A stretch of 64,000 nt of DNA from Barthelona sp. PCE. Its lineage: Eukaryota; Metamonada: BaSk clade. The translations under genes and the position numbers were made by a program. A model generated the notes under the pieces. That model was not told where the DNA came from and searched no databases. It worked only from the letters and a program-made list of their open reading frames with translations. This document shows positions 9,206 through 18,641 of this stretch, piece by piece; within the stretch, counting starts at the first letter, position 1; the number at the start of each line of letters is the position of its first letter. The stretch is from positions 1,116,001 to 1,180,000 of the forward strand of contig JAUFOR010000004.1 of assembly GCA_040285745.1 (NCBI GenBank). Reading direction: 5' to 3'.

Positions 9206-10270
9206 TTAGAGCTGATCATCAATGGAAGATTTTTGAGGGAAAGTTTGGACAGTGGACCACTCTTTACGTAAACAAATGTTCTTAGTACGGCCAGAAAGAC
9301 TGTCAACATAAGCCTGCATGGCAGCAGTAAGAGGGAAGAAAATGGCAAAAATATAAAAAAAGAAGTTAACGAACCAAAGAGAGATATCTCCGGTAAAGTT
9401 AGGGTTAGAAATCATCATAACTTTTTCTTTGCCCATACCATCAAGTGAAACAGTGCGGTCAGATTCGAATTTTTTATCTCTATGTTTGATAGAATTTTGG
9501 AATTCTCTGTAAAAATGAGTTTCAGCATTTGCAGATTGAGGATCGGCAGGTTTAATAGAATAAGTCAAGTGAATTTCAACCAAGGGAGTTGTAGGATCAA
9601 GAAGGAAATCAGATCTTTGATTTGTGGTTCTAAAATCCATATATTCAAATTGTTTACGCTCATCTGCTGTAACAACCTTCGACTCATAAGTTGCGACACG
9701 ACCATCACTACCACGAATAGGCTTGCCATCAGGTCCGTTCATAGTCTTTGTTTCCTCATGATAAGCGGTACAGTGATATGAAATTCGGGGTTTGGACATA
9801 ACGCAAAGATCATAGAAATGACGGATACCGTTCATTCCACCGCGAATGCAGCAAAGACGTTTGTTGCTGGGAATACAAAGGTTGATACTCCATCCATAGC
9901 ACACAACAAGAAGCAGATAAATGCTCCAATGTTGGCCATTCAGCATAAACAAAACAACCATAGATAGTGTCAGGATGATGTCATAAGCAAGGGTGCTTGT
10001 AATAGAAAGATCGGAGTCGCGACCAGTTGCGGCTTTGGTCTGATTGTATGCGATGATTGCAATCACATCAGGACCAAGAAGGAATATGGTGCACAATATA
10101 GCGAGTATTGTTCCCATTGTTCCCATTAGGTCACTTAGCGATTGACCAGAAAAAGCGCAAAAAATGGCAGTTAAAGAACTAAGGATATTTAGACCTACAA
10201 CTATATGTCCGAAGAATGGAAATAGATCGTAGATGGTCTTAGGGTTCACGGATTGTGGTTCAGGATGCAT
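9206..10270 (-). CDS. TMEM151-like multi-pass membrane protein
   Basis: 354 residues from the first ATG at 10270; the upstream frame begins with TTG. About four hydrophobic segments lie in the first ~140 residues. A hydrophilic domain of ~150 residues follows (ISYHCTAYHEE, then ADERKQFEYMDF, then FYREFQNSIKHRDKKFES), then one or two further membrane segments (LWFVNFFFYIFAIFFPL). This order and the Y-H-E-rich loop resemble TMEM151-family proteins, whose function is unknown. The identification is by remembered pattern only. Confidence 0.5.
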   Translation of the reverse strand: MHPEPQSVNPKTIYDLFPFFGHIVVGLNILSSLTAIFCAFSGQSLSDLMGTMGTILAILCTIFLLGPDVIAIIAYNQTKAATGRDSDLSITSTLAYDIILTLSMVVLFMLNGQHWSIYLLLVVCYGWSINLCIPSNKRLCCIRGGMNGIRHFYDLCVMSKPRISYHCTAYHEETKTMNGPDGKPIRGSDGRVATYESKVVTADERKQFEYMDFRTTNQRSDFLLDPTTPLVEIHLTYSIKPADPQSANAETHFYREFQNSIKHRDKKFESDRTVSLDGMGKEKVMMISNPNFTGDISLWFVNFFFYIFAIFFPLTAAMQAYVDSLSGRTKNICLRKEWSTVQTFPQKSSIDDQL

Positions 10271-11131
10271 TGAATAAATTTTTGTTTTCAAGGAATATTG
10301 AGGTTGAATGAGGTTGTTCAAGTTTTAAATTCTTTTAAGATGTTTGAGTAAAGATATTAAGATCTTGATTCTTCAACGTAAAAGAGGATAGAAAATGTTA
10401 TTCAGGATTCTTTCATTTGAATTAGTCATAAAGTACATATAATGATAGTATTGGTTGTGTTGGTGCGGTGTAGGCGAGGTTTTTTTCTGAATGAGGAGTT
10501 TTTACATTTTGAAAATCAATAATGGATTCTGTTTTATTAATTAAGAGTTTTGGAGCTTTGTCATGGGTTAAACATGAATAAATAGAGATTTAACTATAAT
10601 CTACACTCCTAATTGTTGAATAGAATCTTGTTTTTTTCTCAAGATTTTTTTTCTCGAGAATCATCTATGCTAGCATACAACAAGGAGGGTAAACAGATTT
10701 TTACAAGCATCAATCCTTGTAACCAACATAGATTGTAGAAGTTCCCATAGTTCAATTTTAATTTCTTGGTATTTCACAATTTCGATTTCTATTTTCCCAA
10801 ATTGCACGTACCCAGTCAGACATACGTAATGCCCAGGAAATACTGTGGATTACGTAGACTCTTTGGCATTCAACATCATAGTTGCTGGCTGATTATATCT
10901 TTGAATACCTGAACGATCACAATAACTGTAGTTGACTGGTATTCCTTGGGGCTCATTTACAAACGACAATTTGATTGAGTACGACAACCCTCATGAAAAT
11001 GAATATCTATAAAGCATTCATAGTGCAAAATTGGCCGTCTAAAAAATCAGAAATATTCTTTAAATAAAGCTAGATAGGAAATCCATAATATTTTTTCATT
11101 AAAAAGAACTAAACAATAAAATCCTGAGCTA
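10271..11131. other. Long gene-poor stretch
   Basis: 861 bp between the TMEM151-like gene and copy A of the repeated family. No intact gene, tRNA or clear repeat is visible. The part from 10673 to 10990 may be a decayed coding sequence on the minus strand (separate entry). The rest is AT-rich with T-tracts (10630-10655). Confidence 0.35.
10673..10990 (-). pseudogene. Possible remnant of a coding sequence
   Basis: On the minus strand one frame stays open for 46 codons (10990-10853), meets a single TAA (10852-10850), then stays open for another 59 codons to a TAG at 10672-10670. The conceptual peptides have protein-like composition (VNEPQGIPVNYSYCDRSG; TGYVQFGKIEIEIVKYQE). No ATG opens the frame near its start and I recognise no family. 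In DNA this AT-rich such a run could still be chance. Confidence 0.22.
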
Positions 11132-13225
11132 TCAATTGTTCATCATCTGGGCATGATATTCAGGCATGTGGTATTCAATAAAGGATGCCTCGGCCAGGAA
11201 CGAAGGTAAGTGGAATGTTTCTATCTCTGGATTCATCGATTCTGGGTCTTCTTCAACGTTAAAAGTTTTTAACACAATTGTCTTAGTATCTTCCTGATAT
11301 GTAATATCTTGAACAATGTTATTGGGTATATTGCGGTCGAGATTTATATTCACACCTTTATAATACGGCAATATATCGTTTGTGAAAAAACGCGTTTTGA
11401 TAGCACCATCTTCAACACATGCTCTAACAATACCATCCTTCACGCGCATGTGTGAATCTCCCAGGAACTCGTGGAAACGGTTACCTACTTCTCGTTTATC
11501 AATAAAAAATCTCTTCCATATAAAAATCGGCTCCAAAAAGTTTCCAGTTGACCAATCTAAACAGTGTAAATATTGCATTACTGCTTCTTCAACGTATGTG
11601 TGTGAAATAAATAATTGGTGATCAGCTACTGTAGCCAATGGATGAGAGCTTAAATAAACAGAACAACGTTCATTGCATTCATAAAAAAAGTGTTTTTTAA
11701 TATCCACATCATCCACGCTGATATTAAACTGCAAAAAATGGATTGAATCACAACATACAATGCAGGCCGAGTCACCAGTCAGTGAATGGTAAGAACTCAT
11801 TACTTCTGAATTTGGAGGAAGTTCCAAAATCATCTTACTTCCCAAATACACTAGACTTTTACCATCACGACAATCAACATTGAGAGGCAGCTCATAAATG
11901 AACTCACTGTTACAAACACCGCATTGAGGTAAATTTGTTATGTTAGGTTTAGATTCGGAGTTTATCCAGTGTATTATAACAAAAGCATTTTTTTCACAAT
12001 CTTTCTGACCCACTACATAAAAACCTTCTCCTTCAGCTGGATGAACTGATATGATTGCGAAATCGTTATTACGTGCACTCTTCAAAACAATACATTTCCC
12101 CTCTTTAAAGAAAAAGTAACACATACTCTCAGAAGTATCATACATCTCGGCTATTCCATCAAAAAAGATTTTTCAAACGCAACATCTCATTATCAACTGT
12201 CCTGAATTTGATTGAACCAAAACGTCTTGTACTATCTACCCCAAATAAAACACAATCCTCATCATGAAAGTAATTATCGATCAAGTCTATGTGCTTCAAA
12301 CTATTGCATATAATATTCTTAAAATTCATTTCACCCTCTGACATCGTTAATTCACCGTTTACGATACGAACCACCGTAAATCTTGATCCAATAAGTAGTA
12401 TAGACAAATCTTTAGTAAGCACTAATAATGCAAACATTGACCAGTTTTTCGCATTTATGTCCTTCAGCTGTGGAAACCTATCTGTTAGCAAATTTGGTTA
12501 CTTTGGCTATCTAATATCGTTAGTTCATCAATTTTATGGTTTTTGATCCTTGCAGAACAAATACAATCTGAATTCAGACACTTGTAGAATCTTGAATGTA
12601 TACCGTCAATCTGCTTAATATCTGGATTATGTGCCTCGTCCATGTCATCTGTAGAAAATTTGTAATGCCATATCGAATTATCTTGTGGTTTCTTCAACAC
12701 AATGAAGTTTGAGGATTTTGTTGTTATTGAGGTATACTCTCCAAGACATCTATATTTTTCAGTTAGCACATTTAATATGTAGCATTGTTTCACCAACCTG
12801 TTATCGGTGTCTTTAATTGTAAATAATAAATGGTCTTCATTCAAGGGTACAATATTGCTTGATAAAAATTTTGTTGGGCTGTTCACAAACGGATAGGGTA
12901 TTCTTATACTTGTGTGATCGTCACTCATGATATCATTAAAGAATAAGATATTAAATTCAAGTAAAATTCCATCATCATTAAATATTTTCTCAACAAAAAC
13001 ATATCTTGTTCTTCCTGTTTTTCGCTTTGAAAAATACTTGAGAGGCTCACGCACACTCTCCACATATCCAACAAAGTTCTTACCTTCAACAGTGCTTTCT
13101 ATTGGGGTGATATCTGTGTTTTCTCTTGATTTAAGTAATCTTAGGCCATGGTCTTCAAATATCATTTGCCCTTCGGGATATGCCTTGATGATTAAGTCTT
13201 CCTCGAATTTGCGAATCCTAGGCAT
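11132..13225 (-). pseudogene. Copy A of a repeated beta-rich gene family, broken by two frameshifts
   Basis: Three consecutive minus-strand frames (13225-12485, 12491-12159, 12145-11132) together match, end to end, the single plus-strand frame of copy B at 31175-33352. Both begin MPRIRKFE(E/D)DLII and end with a HLPSFLAEAS...EYHMP(E/N)YHA segment. Near 12490 copy A appears to lack one base relative to B. Near 12161 it has one extra base in a T6 run, giving CTT TTT TGA. Outside these two points the reading frames are intact. The family is unknown; short beta-strand repeats suggest a propeller-like fold of ~700 residues. A GCATTCAC element directly precedes the ATG. Explanations are a recent pseudogene, recoding, or assembly indels. 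Confidence 0.75.
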
Positions 13226-13493
13226 GTGAATGCGTTTTTAGAATTTAAAACACTGACTATTACAAAATATACTTGATGTGGCTCAATTAAAACCACATAT
13301 CAGGTCTTTCAACCATATTATTTGAAATTTGAAGGAATAGTGAAAGTAAAGTGCATTTTTTTTACAGTACAAGTATTTTCATGGATTATGACGTGGCACA
13401 TCTTGAAGTAAGCAATGAGATGTGCCTGTGAACAACGATAATATCAAAATAATGACATAGAAGCACTCTCCTTTCCCCTTTTACACTTTTTCA

Positions 13494-14543
13494 ATGACAG
13501 AAACTGACGTTACAAACGATTTCTTCCCAGATTCCGATAACGATGAATGGGATACCTCTAATACCAACAGCAAACAGAACCAATCGTATGAACGTGATAA
13601 TTATCGCAATGACTATAACAGAGATAACAGAGACTATAACAGAGATCGTAGACCCAACAGGAACTACGAGAATAACAACCGTACGTATTACGATCGTTCT
13701 GCTGGTCGTCACGATCGTGATCGTGATCGTAGACCCAGACGTGAAGCCTCTTATCAACCATTCCCTACTGAAGCACCCTTCAAGGGCTACTTCTCCAATG
13801 TCAGTTATGATGCTACTGATAAAGATGTTCGTGAATTTATGGATCGTTTTGGAAATGTTGTTGATTTTTCAAAGTTTAAGGATGGTCGTTTTATTGTTAC
13901 TTTCTCCACTGCAGAGGAATTACAAGCATTTATTGATACAGAAAGCGTAGATTTCTTTAATCGCACTGCTTATTGTACTTTGCTTCCCGATAGTCCTTCT
14001 TTTGCGCTGGACTGGAGGTCGTCAAACACCGCTACTCGCAATCCTTTCGGACGTCGTGATGATCGTGATCGCCGTCCCCGTTATGAAGATCGTGATCGCC
14101 GTCCCCGTTATGATGATCGTGAACGTCGCCCCCGATATGAAGATCGTGAGCGCCGTCCCCGCTATAACGATCGTCCTCGTTATGAAGATCGTGAAAACCG
14201 TTATGAACGTCGTGATGAACGCCCTCGTTATGAAAACCGTGATGAACGCCCTCGTTATGAAAACCGTGATGAACGCCCTCGTTATGAAAACCGTGATCGT
14301 CGTCCTCGTTATGATGAACAAGAAGGTCAAAGTCAAGGAGGTAGTGCCTTTGATAGATTAGAACAGCGCAATAAGGAGCGTGCCGCTAGAAAACGTAACA
14401 GAGTTGATCCTTTTGGTAACGCTCGTGCTAAGGATGACTTCAAGTTAGATAAGGTTGAAGTTGTTGCTACTCAACAACGTGAAGAAGAATCTGCTCCCGC
14501 TAACAACAATTCTTTTGCTTCTCTTGTTACTAAGAATGAATAA
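13494..14543 (+). CDS. RRM protein with Arg/Asp/Tyr-rich repeats, eIF4B-like
   Basis: 349 residues. A charged N-terminus rich in Asn, Arg, Asp and Tyr precedes one RRM (about 97-170; FKGYFSNVSYDATDKDVREF, then GRFIVTFSTAEE). After it come about a dozen short repeats of the type RDxRPRYED, then a basic helix (LEQRNKERAARKRNR) and the DPFGNARAKDD segment. An RRM followed by DRY-type repeats and a short PFGxAR(P/A)xD box is the layout of eIF4B, a cofactor of the eIF4A helicase in translation initiation. Other RRM/RGG proteins remain possible. The ATG lies directly after ACACTTTTTCA. Confidence 0.55.
   Translation: MTETDVTNDFFPDSDNDEWDTSNTNSKQNQSYERDNYRNDYNRDNRDYNRDRRPNRNYENNNRTYYDRSAGRHDRDRDRRPRREASYQPFPTEAPFKGYFSNVSYDATDKDVREFMDRFGNVVDFSKFKDGRFIVTFSTAEELQAFIDTESVDFFNRTAYCTLLPDSPSFALDWRSSNTATRNPFGRRDDRDRRPRYEDRDRRPRYDDRERRPRYEDRERRPRYNDRPRYEDRENRYERRDERPRYENRDERPRYENRDERPRYENRDRRPRYDEQEGQSQGGSAFDRLEQRNKERAARKRNRVDPFGNARAKDDFKLDKVEVVATQQREEESAPANNNSFASLVTKNE
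14053..14320 (+). repeat. Tandem repeat inside the eIF4B-like gene
   Basis: Repeats of about 24-27 bp encode RD(R/E)RPRYE(D/N). Three consecutive 27-bp units (14211-14237, 14238-14264, 14265-14291) are identical at the DNA level, which points to recent unit duplication. All units keep the frame. Confidence 0.9.
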
Positions 14544-14580
14544 ATTGCGCTTTTGTAGAATATTTACAAAAAATTTTTTG

Positions 14581-15648
14581 CTAAACATTAACTGTTTTCT
14601 TTTTTGTTTTAATATTTTTTTGTTGTTCTTCTACGAATGCATCATATTGTCTTCTGCATTTCAAAAAAGATGTACTGATTACATAAATGATAAATGTAAC
14701 AAAAATAATTAAAACAATTGTAATGAAATATAATCTGTAAAAATTAAAAGCTGCTTCAAAACCTGGAAAACGGTCTGGAATGAAAGTGAATGACAGTTGT
14801 ATACTTAAAGAATAACATATTCTATTAATAAAATACAGTAATATTAAAGGAAGAGTAAGTAAAATAAACATAATACTTGAAAAAACACAAGAACCAAATG
14901 CCTCACTATGCATTTTATGAAATTTTTCAATATTAATATTGAAAAAATAAGGTATAAATACTGTTAGTTGACGTAAAAAGAGAGGAGCAAGAACTATATT
15001 TAAAACAAAATTTCTAAGTAGCATAACAGAAAAAGTACTATTGCTATCATCAGTATCAATAACTAATGTCAAAATCATCACAACAATGTCAATAAATATT
15101 GCAAAGATACGTATCCAGCCGTAAATAGCCATTCTTAAACCTACTTTAGATGGTTTTAAACCCGATACTAAGAATGAATTGGTAGAAAGTTGATAGAATA
15201 TCAGTACAAAGAATGCAACTTGAAGAATAGTGACAAGAAAAGATGCAATTAATGTAAAAAGTAGATATAAACCTTGTATAACATGTGACCAGTCAAAAAA
15301 TTTCCATTCATAACGGTTATAAAAATCTCCATTTTCCGTTGTGATTGTCATAGAGTACCCGATCCATGCCGGTAATATATATACGCATGCTAAAATATTG
15401 AAAAGTGGTAAAAAATAACTGTAAAAATTCTTTTCATTTTCAAAATAGGACATGAATAGGACTCCCCAGAGAAAATAGTAAGTTAAATATATCCCATATA
15501 TCAACAAAAACGTGAATCTAATCGGTTTAGGTAAAAAATTTGAAAAAATAGTGAGAATACATAGAATAAAATCAACTAATGCGATTCTATCTAGCTTGCG
15601 GGTGGCATCAGACTTTACATCGGTGTAAAGAAAGTTTGCCAGTTTCAT
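14581..15648 (-). CDS. Multi-pass membrane protein of unknown family
   Basis: 355 residues with about eight hydrophobic segments spread over the whole length (for example near residues 25-45, 47-67, 80-97, 128-160, 175-200 and 310-335), separated by short loops. The C-terminus is hydrophilic and lysine-rich (KNIKTKKKTVNV), probably cytosolic. There is no signal peptide distinct from the first membrane segment. No family recognised. It is convergent with the eIF4B-like gene, 37 bp between stops. Confidence 0.65.
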   Translation of the reverse strand: MKLANFLYTDVKSDATRKLDRIALVDFILCILTIFSNFLPKPIRFTFLLIYGIYLTYYFLWGVLFMSYFENEKNFYSYFLPLFNILACVYILPAWIGYSMTITTENGDFYNRYEWKFFDWSHVIQGLYLLFTLIASFLVTILQVAFFVLIFYQLSTNSFLVSGLKPSKVGLRMAIYGWIRIFAIFIDIVVMILTLVIDTDDSNSTFSVMLLRNFVLNIVLAPLFLRQLTVFIPYFFNINIEKFHKMHSEAFGSCVFSSIMFILLTLPLILLYFINRICYSLSIQLSFTFIPDRFPGFEAAFNFYRLYFITIVLIIFVTFIIYVISTSFLKCRRQYDAFVEEQQKNIKTKKKTVNV

Positions 15649-15831
15649 ATCATAAGGAGGTTAAAAGAAAGGGAAGAAAAAACAAAAATACTGTTTGATG
15701 GAGATTCTAAAAATATTTGGCCTATAGTATCTTGTCACAGTATCAAATAAGGTCTTTTGTAATTTCTAAAACAAAGAATCTCACCTTTGAAAATCTCAGG
15801 AAAACCACAGATCTTTCGTATTCACTGTTTA

Positions 15832-17331
15832 TTATTGAAACAATTGGATGCCACACTTATCAATATCCTCAAGAGAAACTTCATGACCGAATAAATCTCG
15901 AATTTTGGAAACATTACTGGAAAGCATATGAGATCTCTCCAGACCAAGACCCCAAGCAACAACAGTCAGATCATCAGGGAGGGTATCCATCTCACCATCA
16001 TTCATCTCACCTAACATGGTTCTAATCATTTCAGGACGGAAAATTCCGGAATTACCAATCTCAATGTGCTTCTTCAAACCAGGATGATAAGCAAGGATTT
16101 CCATAGAGGGCTCAGTGTAAGGGTTGTAAGCAGCCTTGAAACGAATATCAGTTAGTCCCATACGGTGGAAGAAATTCTCAATAACACCCATTAAATCACA
16201 TAAGGCTAACTTCTCTCCAATAATCCACCCCTCAATTTGATGGAATTCAGCAAGATGTGTAGCATCAACAGTCTCATTTCTGAAAACTCGATCAATAGAA
16301 AACATTCTCATTGGTTTAAAACCATTTTTCTTTGCTTCATTCAAAAGATTATATAAATGCCTGGATGAACAAGCTGTTGTGTGAGTTCTCAGGATGTTCT
16401 TAGCAGCCTCTTCTTCTGACCATGTATAACGCCAGCCAATTGAATCAGTTAATCCGCCATTCTCATGAGCATCACGTACTAAATCTTTATATCCTTCAGG
16501 TAATTCAGATTTTGCAGGTAATTCCATGAAAAAGGTATCATGGGCATCACGAGCAGGATGTTGTTGAGGTTGGAATAAAGAATCAAAATTCCAAAAAGAA
16601 CTTTCTACCCAATTCGATGTATCCATTTCGTTAAAACCCATTTCTAAGAAAATCTGTCTAAATTGGGTCTTTGTTTTTAACAAAGGGTGTAAATTACCAC
16701 TGTTCAAAACACCTCGAGAATTCATATTGTAGGGCTTGAAATTTAACTCCTTATATTTATCATCAGCAAGCATTTCAACAGTTAAATCACTCTCAAAAAC
16801 AAGGAAGGCGTTCTCGAAACATTCTCCTTTGCGAAGAATGTAGTGGGTAATAGTAATTTTCTTGATCAGACCCTTGAGTGCCTTTATAGTCTTCTTATCA
16901 CCAGTCATAGTCTCTACGAACTGTTTGAGTGTATCTTGTATGACATCACGGTGATCTCCATCAGCACGGGTTAAAAAGAGTCCAGCATCGGTATTTTCTC
17001 GATTTAACCACTTATTTCTATACATAAGGCCAATGAGGGGGCGAAGCACCTTGGCGCCACCAACCTTCTCCTCTAATTCACTTAGGAGCATACCTTCTGG
17101 AGGCACTAAAGTAAAAGTGTTCCATGCACTAGAACCAGAAATTAGCACTTCTTCACCTGCGGGGGTGAGTTCGTACTTTACCTCTGGGTCTACAGTTGCA
17201 TGGATGATCTTCTCAAGCAATAACTTCTTGATTTGCCCATCAAGAACTTGGTTCATGGTATCGAAGAAGCGAGTATCCAAAGTTTCCTTGTTTTTGAGTT
17301 CCTCAATGATCGTGTCGCGGTATTCGGACAT
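15832..17331 (-). CDS. Phenylalanyl-tRNA synthetase alpha subunit (cytosolic type)
   Basis: 499 residues, normal for the eukaryotic/archaeal alpha subunit. The N-terminal ~170 residues contain the winged-helix-type tRNA/DNA-binding modules. Class II catalytic motifs are clear: motif 2 region FRNETVDATHLAEFHQIEG, the Phe-binding FKAAYNPYTEPSMEI, EIGNSGIFRPEM, and motif 3 AWGLGLERSHM near the C-terminus. It charges tRNA(Phe) as an alpha2-beta2 enzyme; the beta gene is not in this window. A CCATTCACTTTC element lies ~20 bp upstream of the ATG. Confidence 0.95.
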   Translation of the reverse strand: MSEYRDTIIEELKNKETLDTRFFDTMNQVLDGQIKKLLLEKIIHATVDPEVKYELTPAGEEVLISGSSAWNTFTLVPPEGMLLSELEEKVGGAKVLRPLIGLMYRNKWLNRENTDAGLFLTRADGDHRDVIQDTLKQFVETMTGDKKTIKALKGLIKKITITHYILRKGECFENAFLVFESDLTVEMLADDKYKELNFKPYNMNSRGVLNSGNLHPLLKTKTQFRQIFLEMGFNEMDTSNWVESSFWNFDSLFQPQQHPARDAHDTFFMELPAKSELPEGYKDLVRDAHENGGLTDSIGWRYTWSEEEAAKNILRTHTTACSSRHLYNLLNEAKKNGFKPMRMFSIDRVFRNETVDATHLAEFHQIEGWIIGEKLALCDLMGVIENFFHRMGLTDIRFKAAYNPYTEPSMEILAYHPGLKKHIEIGNSGIFRPEMIRTMLGEMNDGEMDTLPDDLTVVAWGLGLERSHMLSSNVSKIRDLFGHEVSLEDIDKCGIQLFQ

Positions 17332-17889
17332 TAAAAAGTTCGAAAATCGAAAGTGAATGGAGTTAGAAATTGCAAATCAACAGATATGCCAAAGTTTCAT
17401 GTATTTCTGCAGATGTACTGAGACTTTGCCAGAGAACTGGGGCCTTGGACAGTGTATGGTTATCTTTTATACTTTGAGCGACTCAAGAGTGGGCTAAATA
17501 TCCAGTTTGCGTTTTGGGATATTTTGTAATAATATAGGACACGTATAATGCAATAAGCCCTGTTAACAGTGATCTTAAGTTAGTGAAATACGCTTCAATA
17601 TTTGGAAAATTGTTTTCGATGATCTGTATGGTTAATTTTTCTTTATTGACATATAAAGATCATATAAATGTGAAATTATGAAATATTAATACCTAGAAAA
17701 TTGCATAAGATGTAGTTGAAAAATTTTTGTATTGCAGGTTTAGTTATGAGCATATTTATTTTATTTCACATTGTTGAAGTGTTTAAAACTATAAAATACA
17801 CATGTTTGGTATCCATAATAGTGAAACATAAAGGCTTTGAGATTTGTTTTCAAATTTGTACACTCTTTCTTGAGCGCATTGTGTTTATA
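17332..17889. other. Divergent intergenic region
   Basis: 558 bp between PheRS alpha (minus) and a small plus-strand gene. A frame begins upstream with TTG at 17716, but the peptide before 17890 is Ile/Phe/Cys-rich and low in coding character. No RNA gene recognised. Confidence 0.35.
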
Positions 17890-18291
17890 ATGTTAGAAAC
17901 ACCTACAGAAAAGGCTTCTGTCACGCTCATATCACCTAATACAATGATCCAAGGCGGTTCAGACAGCTCCCCTTTTTCATTTTCAAAACTGCAACACAGT
18001 CCGACGAAAATGTTCTCCTTTTCACCTGAACAGAAGGCTAATAACCAACCTTTACGTGAGCATTTTGTTCAAACATCGTTTTCAATTCCAGTTGAACCTG
18101 TTGTTGAATCTACGAAGGAAGAATCAAGGAAAAAATATAATTGCTCCAAGGTAAGGTCATTCAAACCCACAAATAACGTGTCTAAGAAGAGGAAAAGGAA
18201 TCTAAAACCCAAGAAACAGAATGTGTCCAATCAAGAGCAGAAGAACAAGGTTATCATACCTTTTTATCCAACAAGTCTCATTAAACGGTGA
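17890..18291 (+). CDS. Small basic, Ser/Pro/Lys-rich protein
   Basis: 133 residues from the ATG at 17890 to a TGA. The first half is Ser/Pro/Thr-rich with short motifs such as SPFSFSKLQHSPTKMFSFSP. The C-terminal third is strongly basic (KKRKRNLKPKK) and looks like a nuclear or nucleolar localisation signal. No family recognised. The overall composition suggests a mostly disordered nuclear protein. Confidence 0.45.
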   Translation: MLETPTEKASVTLISPNTMIQGGSDSSPFSFSKLQHSPTKMFSFSPEQKANNQPLREHFVQTSFSIPVEPVVESTKEESRKKYNCSKVRSFKPTNNVSKKRKRNLKPKKQNVSNQEQKNKVIIPFYPTSLIKR

Positions 18292-18641
18292 TTTAAGTAT
18301 CATGTTATTGAGTTGTGGTCTGTTCTAGGATCATTTTAGTAAATTATATTGTCTTTTAACTATTTTTGTTTTTTTCATTTTAAGATTGTGAATTTGTTCT
18401 GTATTGCTTCTCACTATTTTAAGAAATACTGTTATTAATTGAAGCAATAGGGTACCTGTCTTACCTACACTTTCTTATCATGTAAAAAATACTTAATACT
18501 TATAATTTAATGTAGTAAAACACACAGTAATATCGTCTTAAAGGAATAAAAATATTTAGATTTGATGTTGTAAACAAAGGCTTGTTTTCGTTTTTTTAAA
18601 CCTTTCTAGCTTTTTTGATCGCTAAACGATTGGGATCAAGC
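18292..18641. other. AT-rich intergenic spacer
   Basis: 350 bp between two plus-strand genes, very AT-rich with T-runs (18366-18376, 18591-18600). No gene, RNA or repeat recognised. Confidence 0.35.

Noticed and set aside
14022-14336. Long minus-strand open frame rich in Ile/Thr/Phe
   Set aside because: It is the reverse of the Arg/Asp/Tyr repeat of the eIF4B-like gene; the repeat keeps several frames open.
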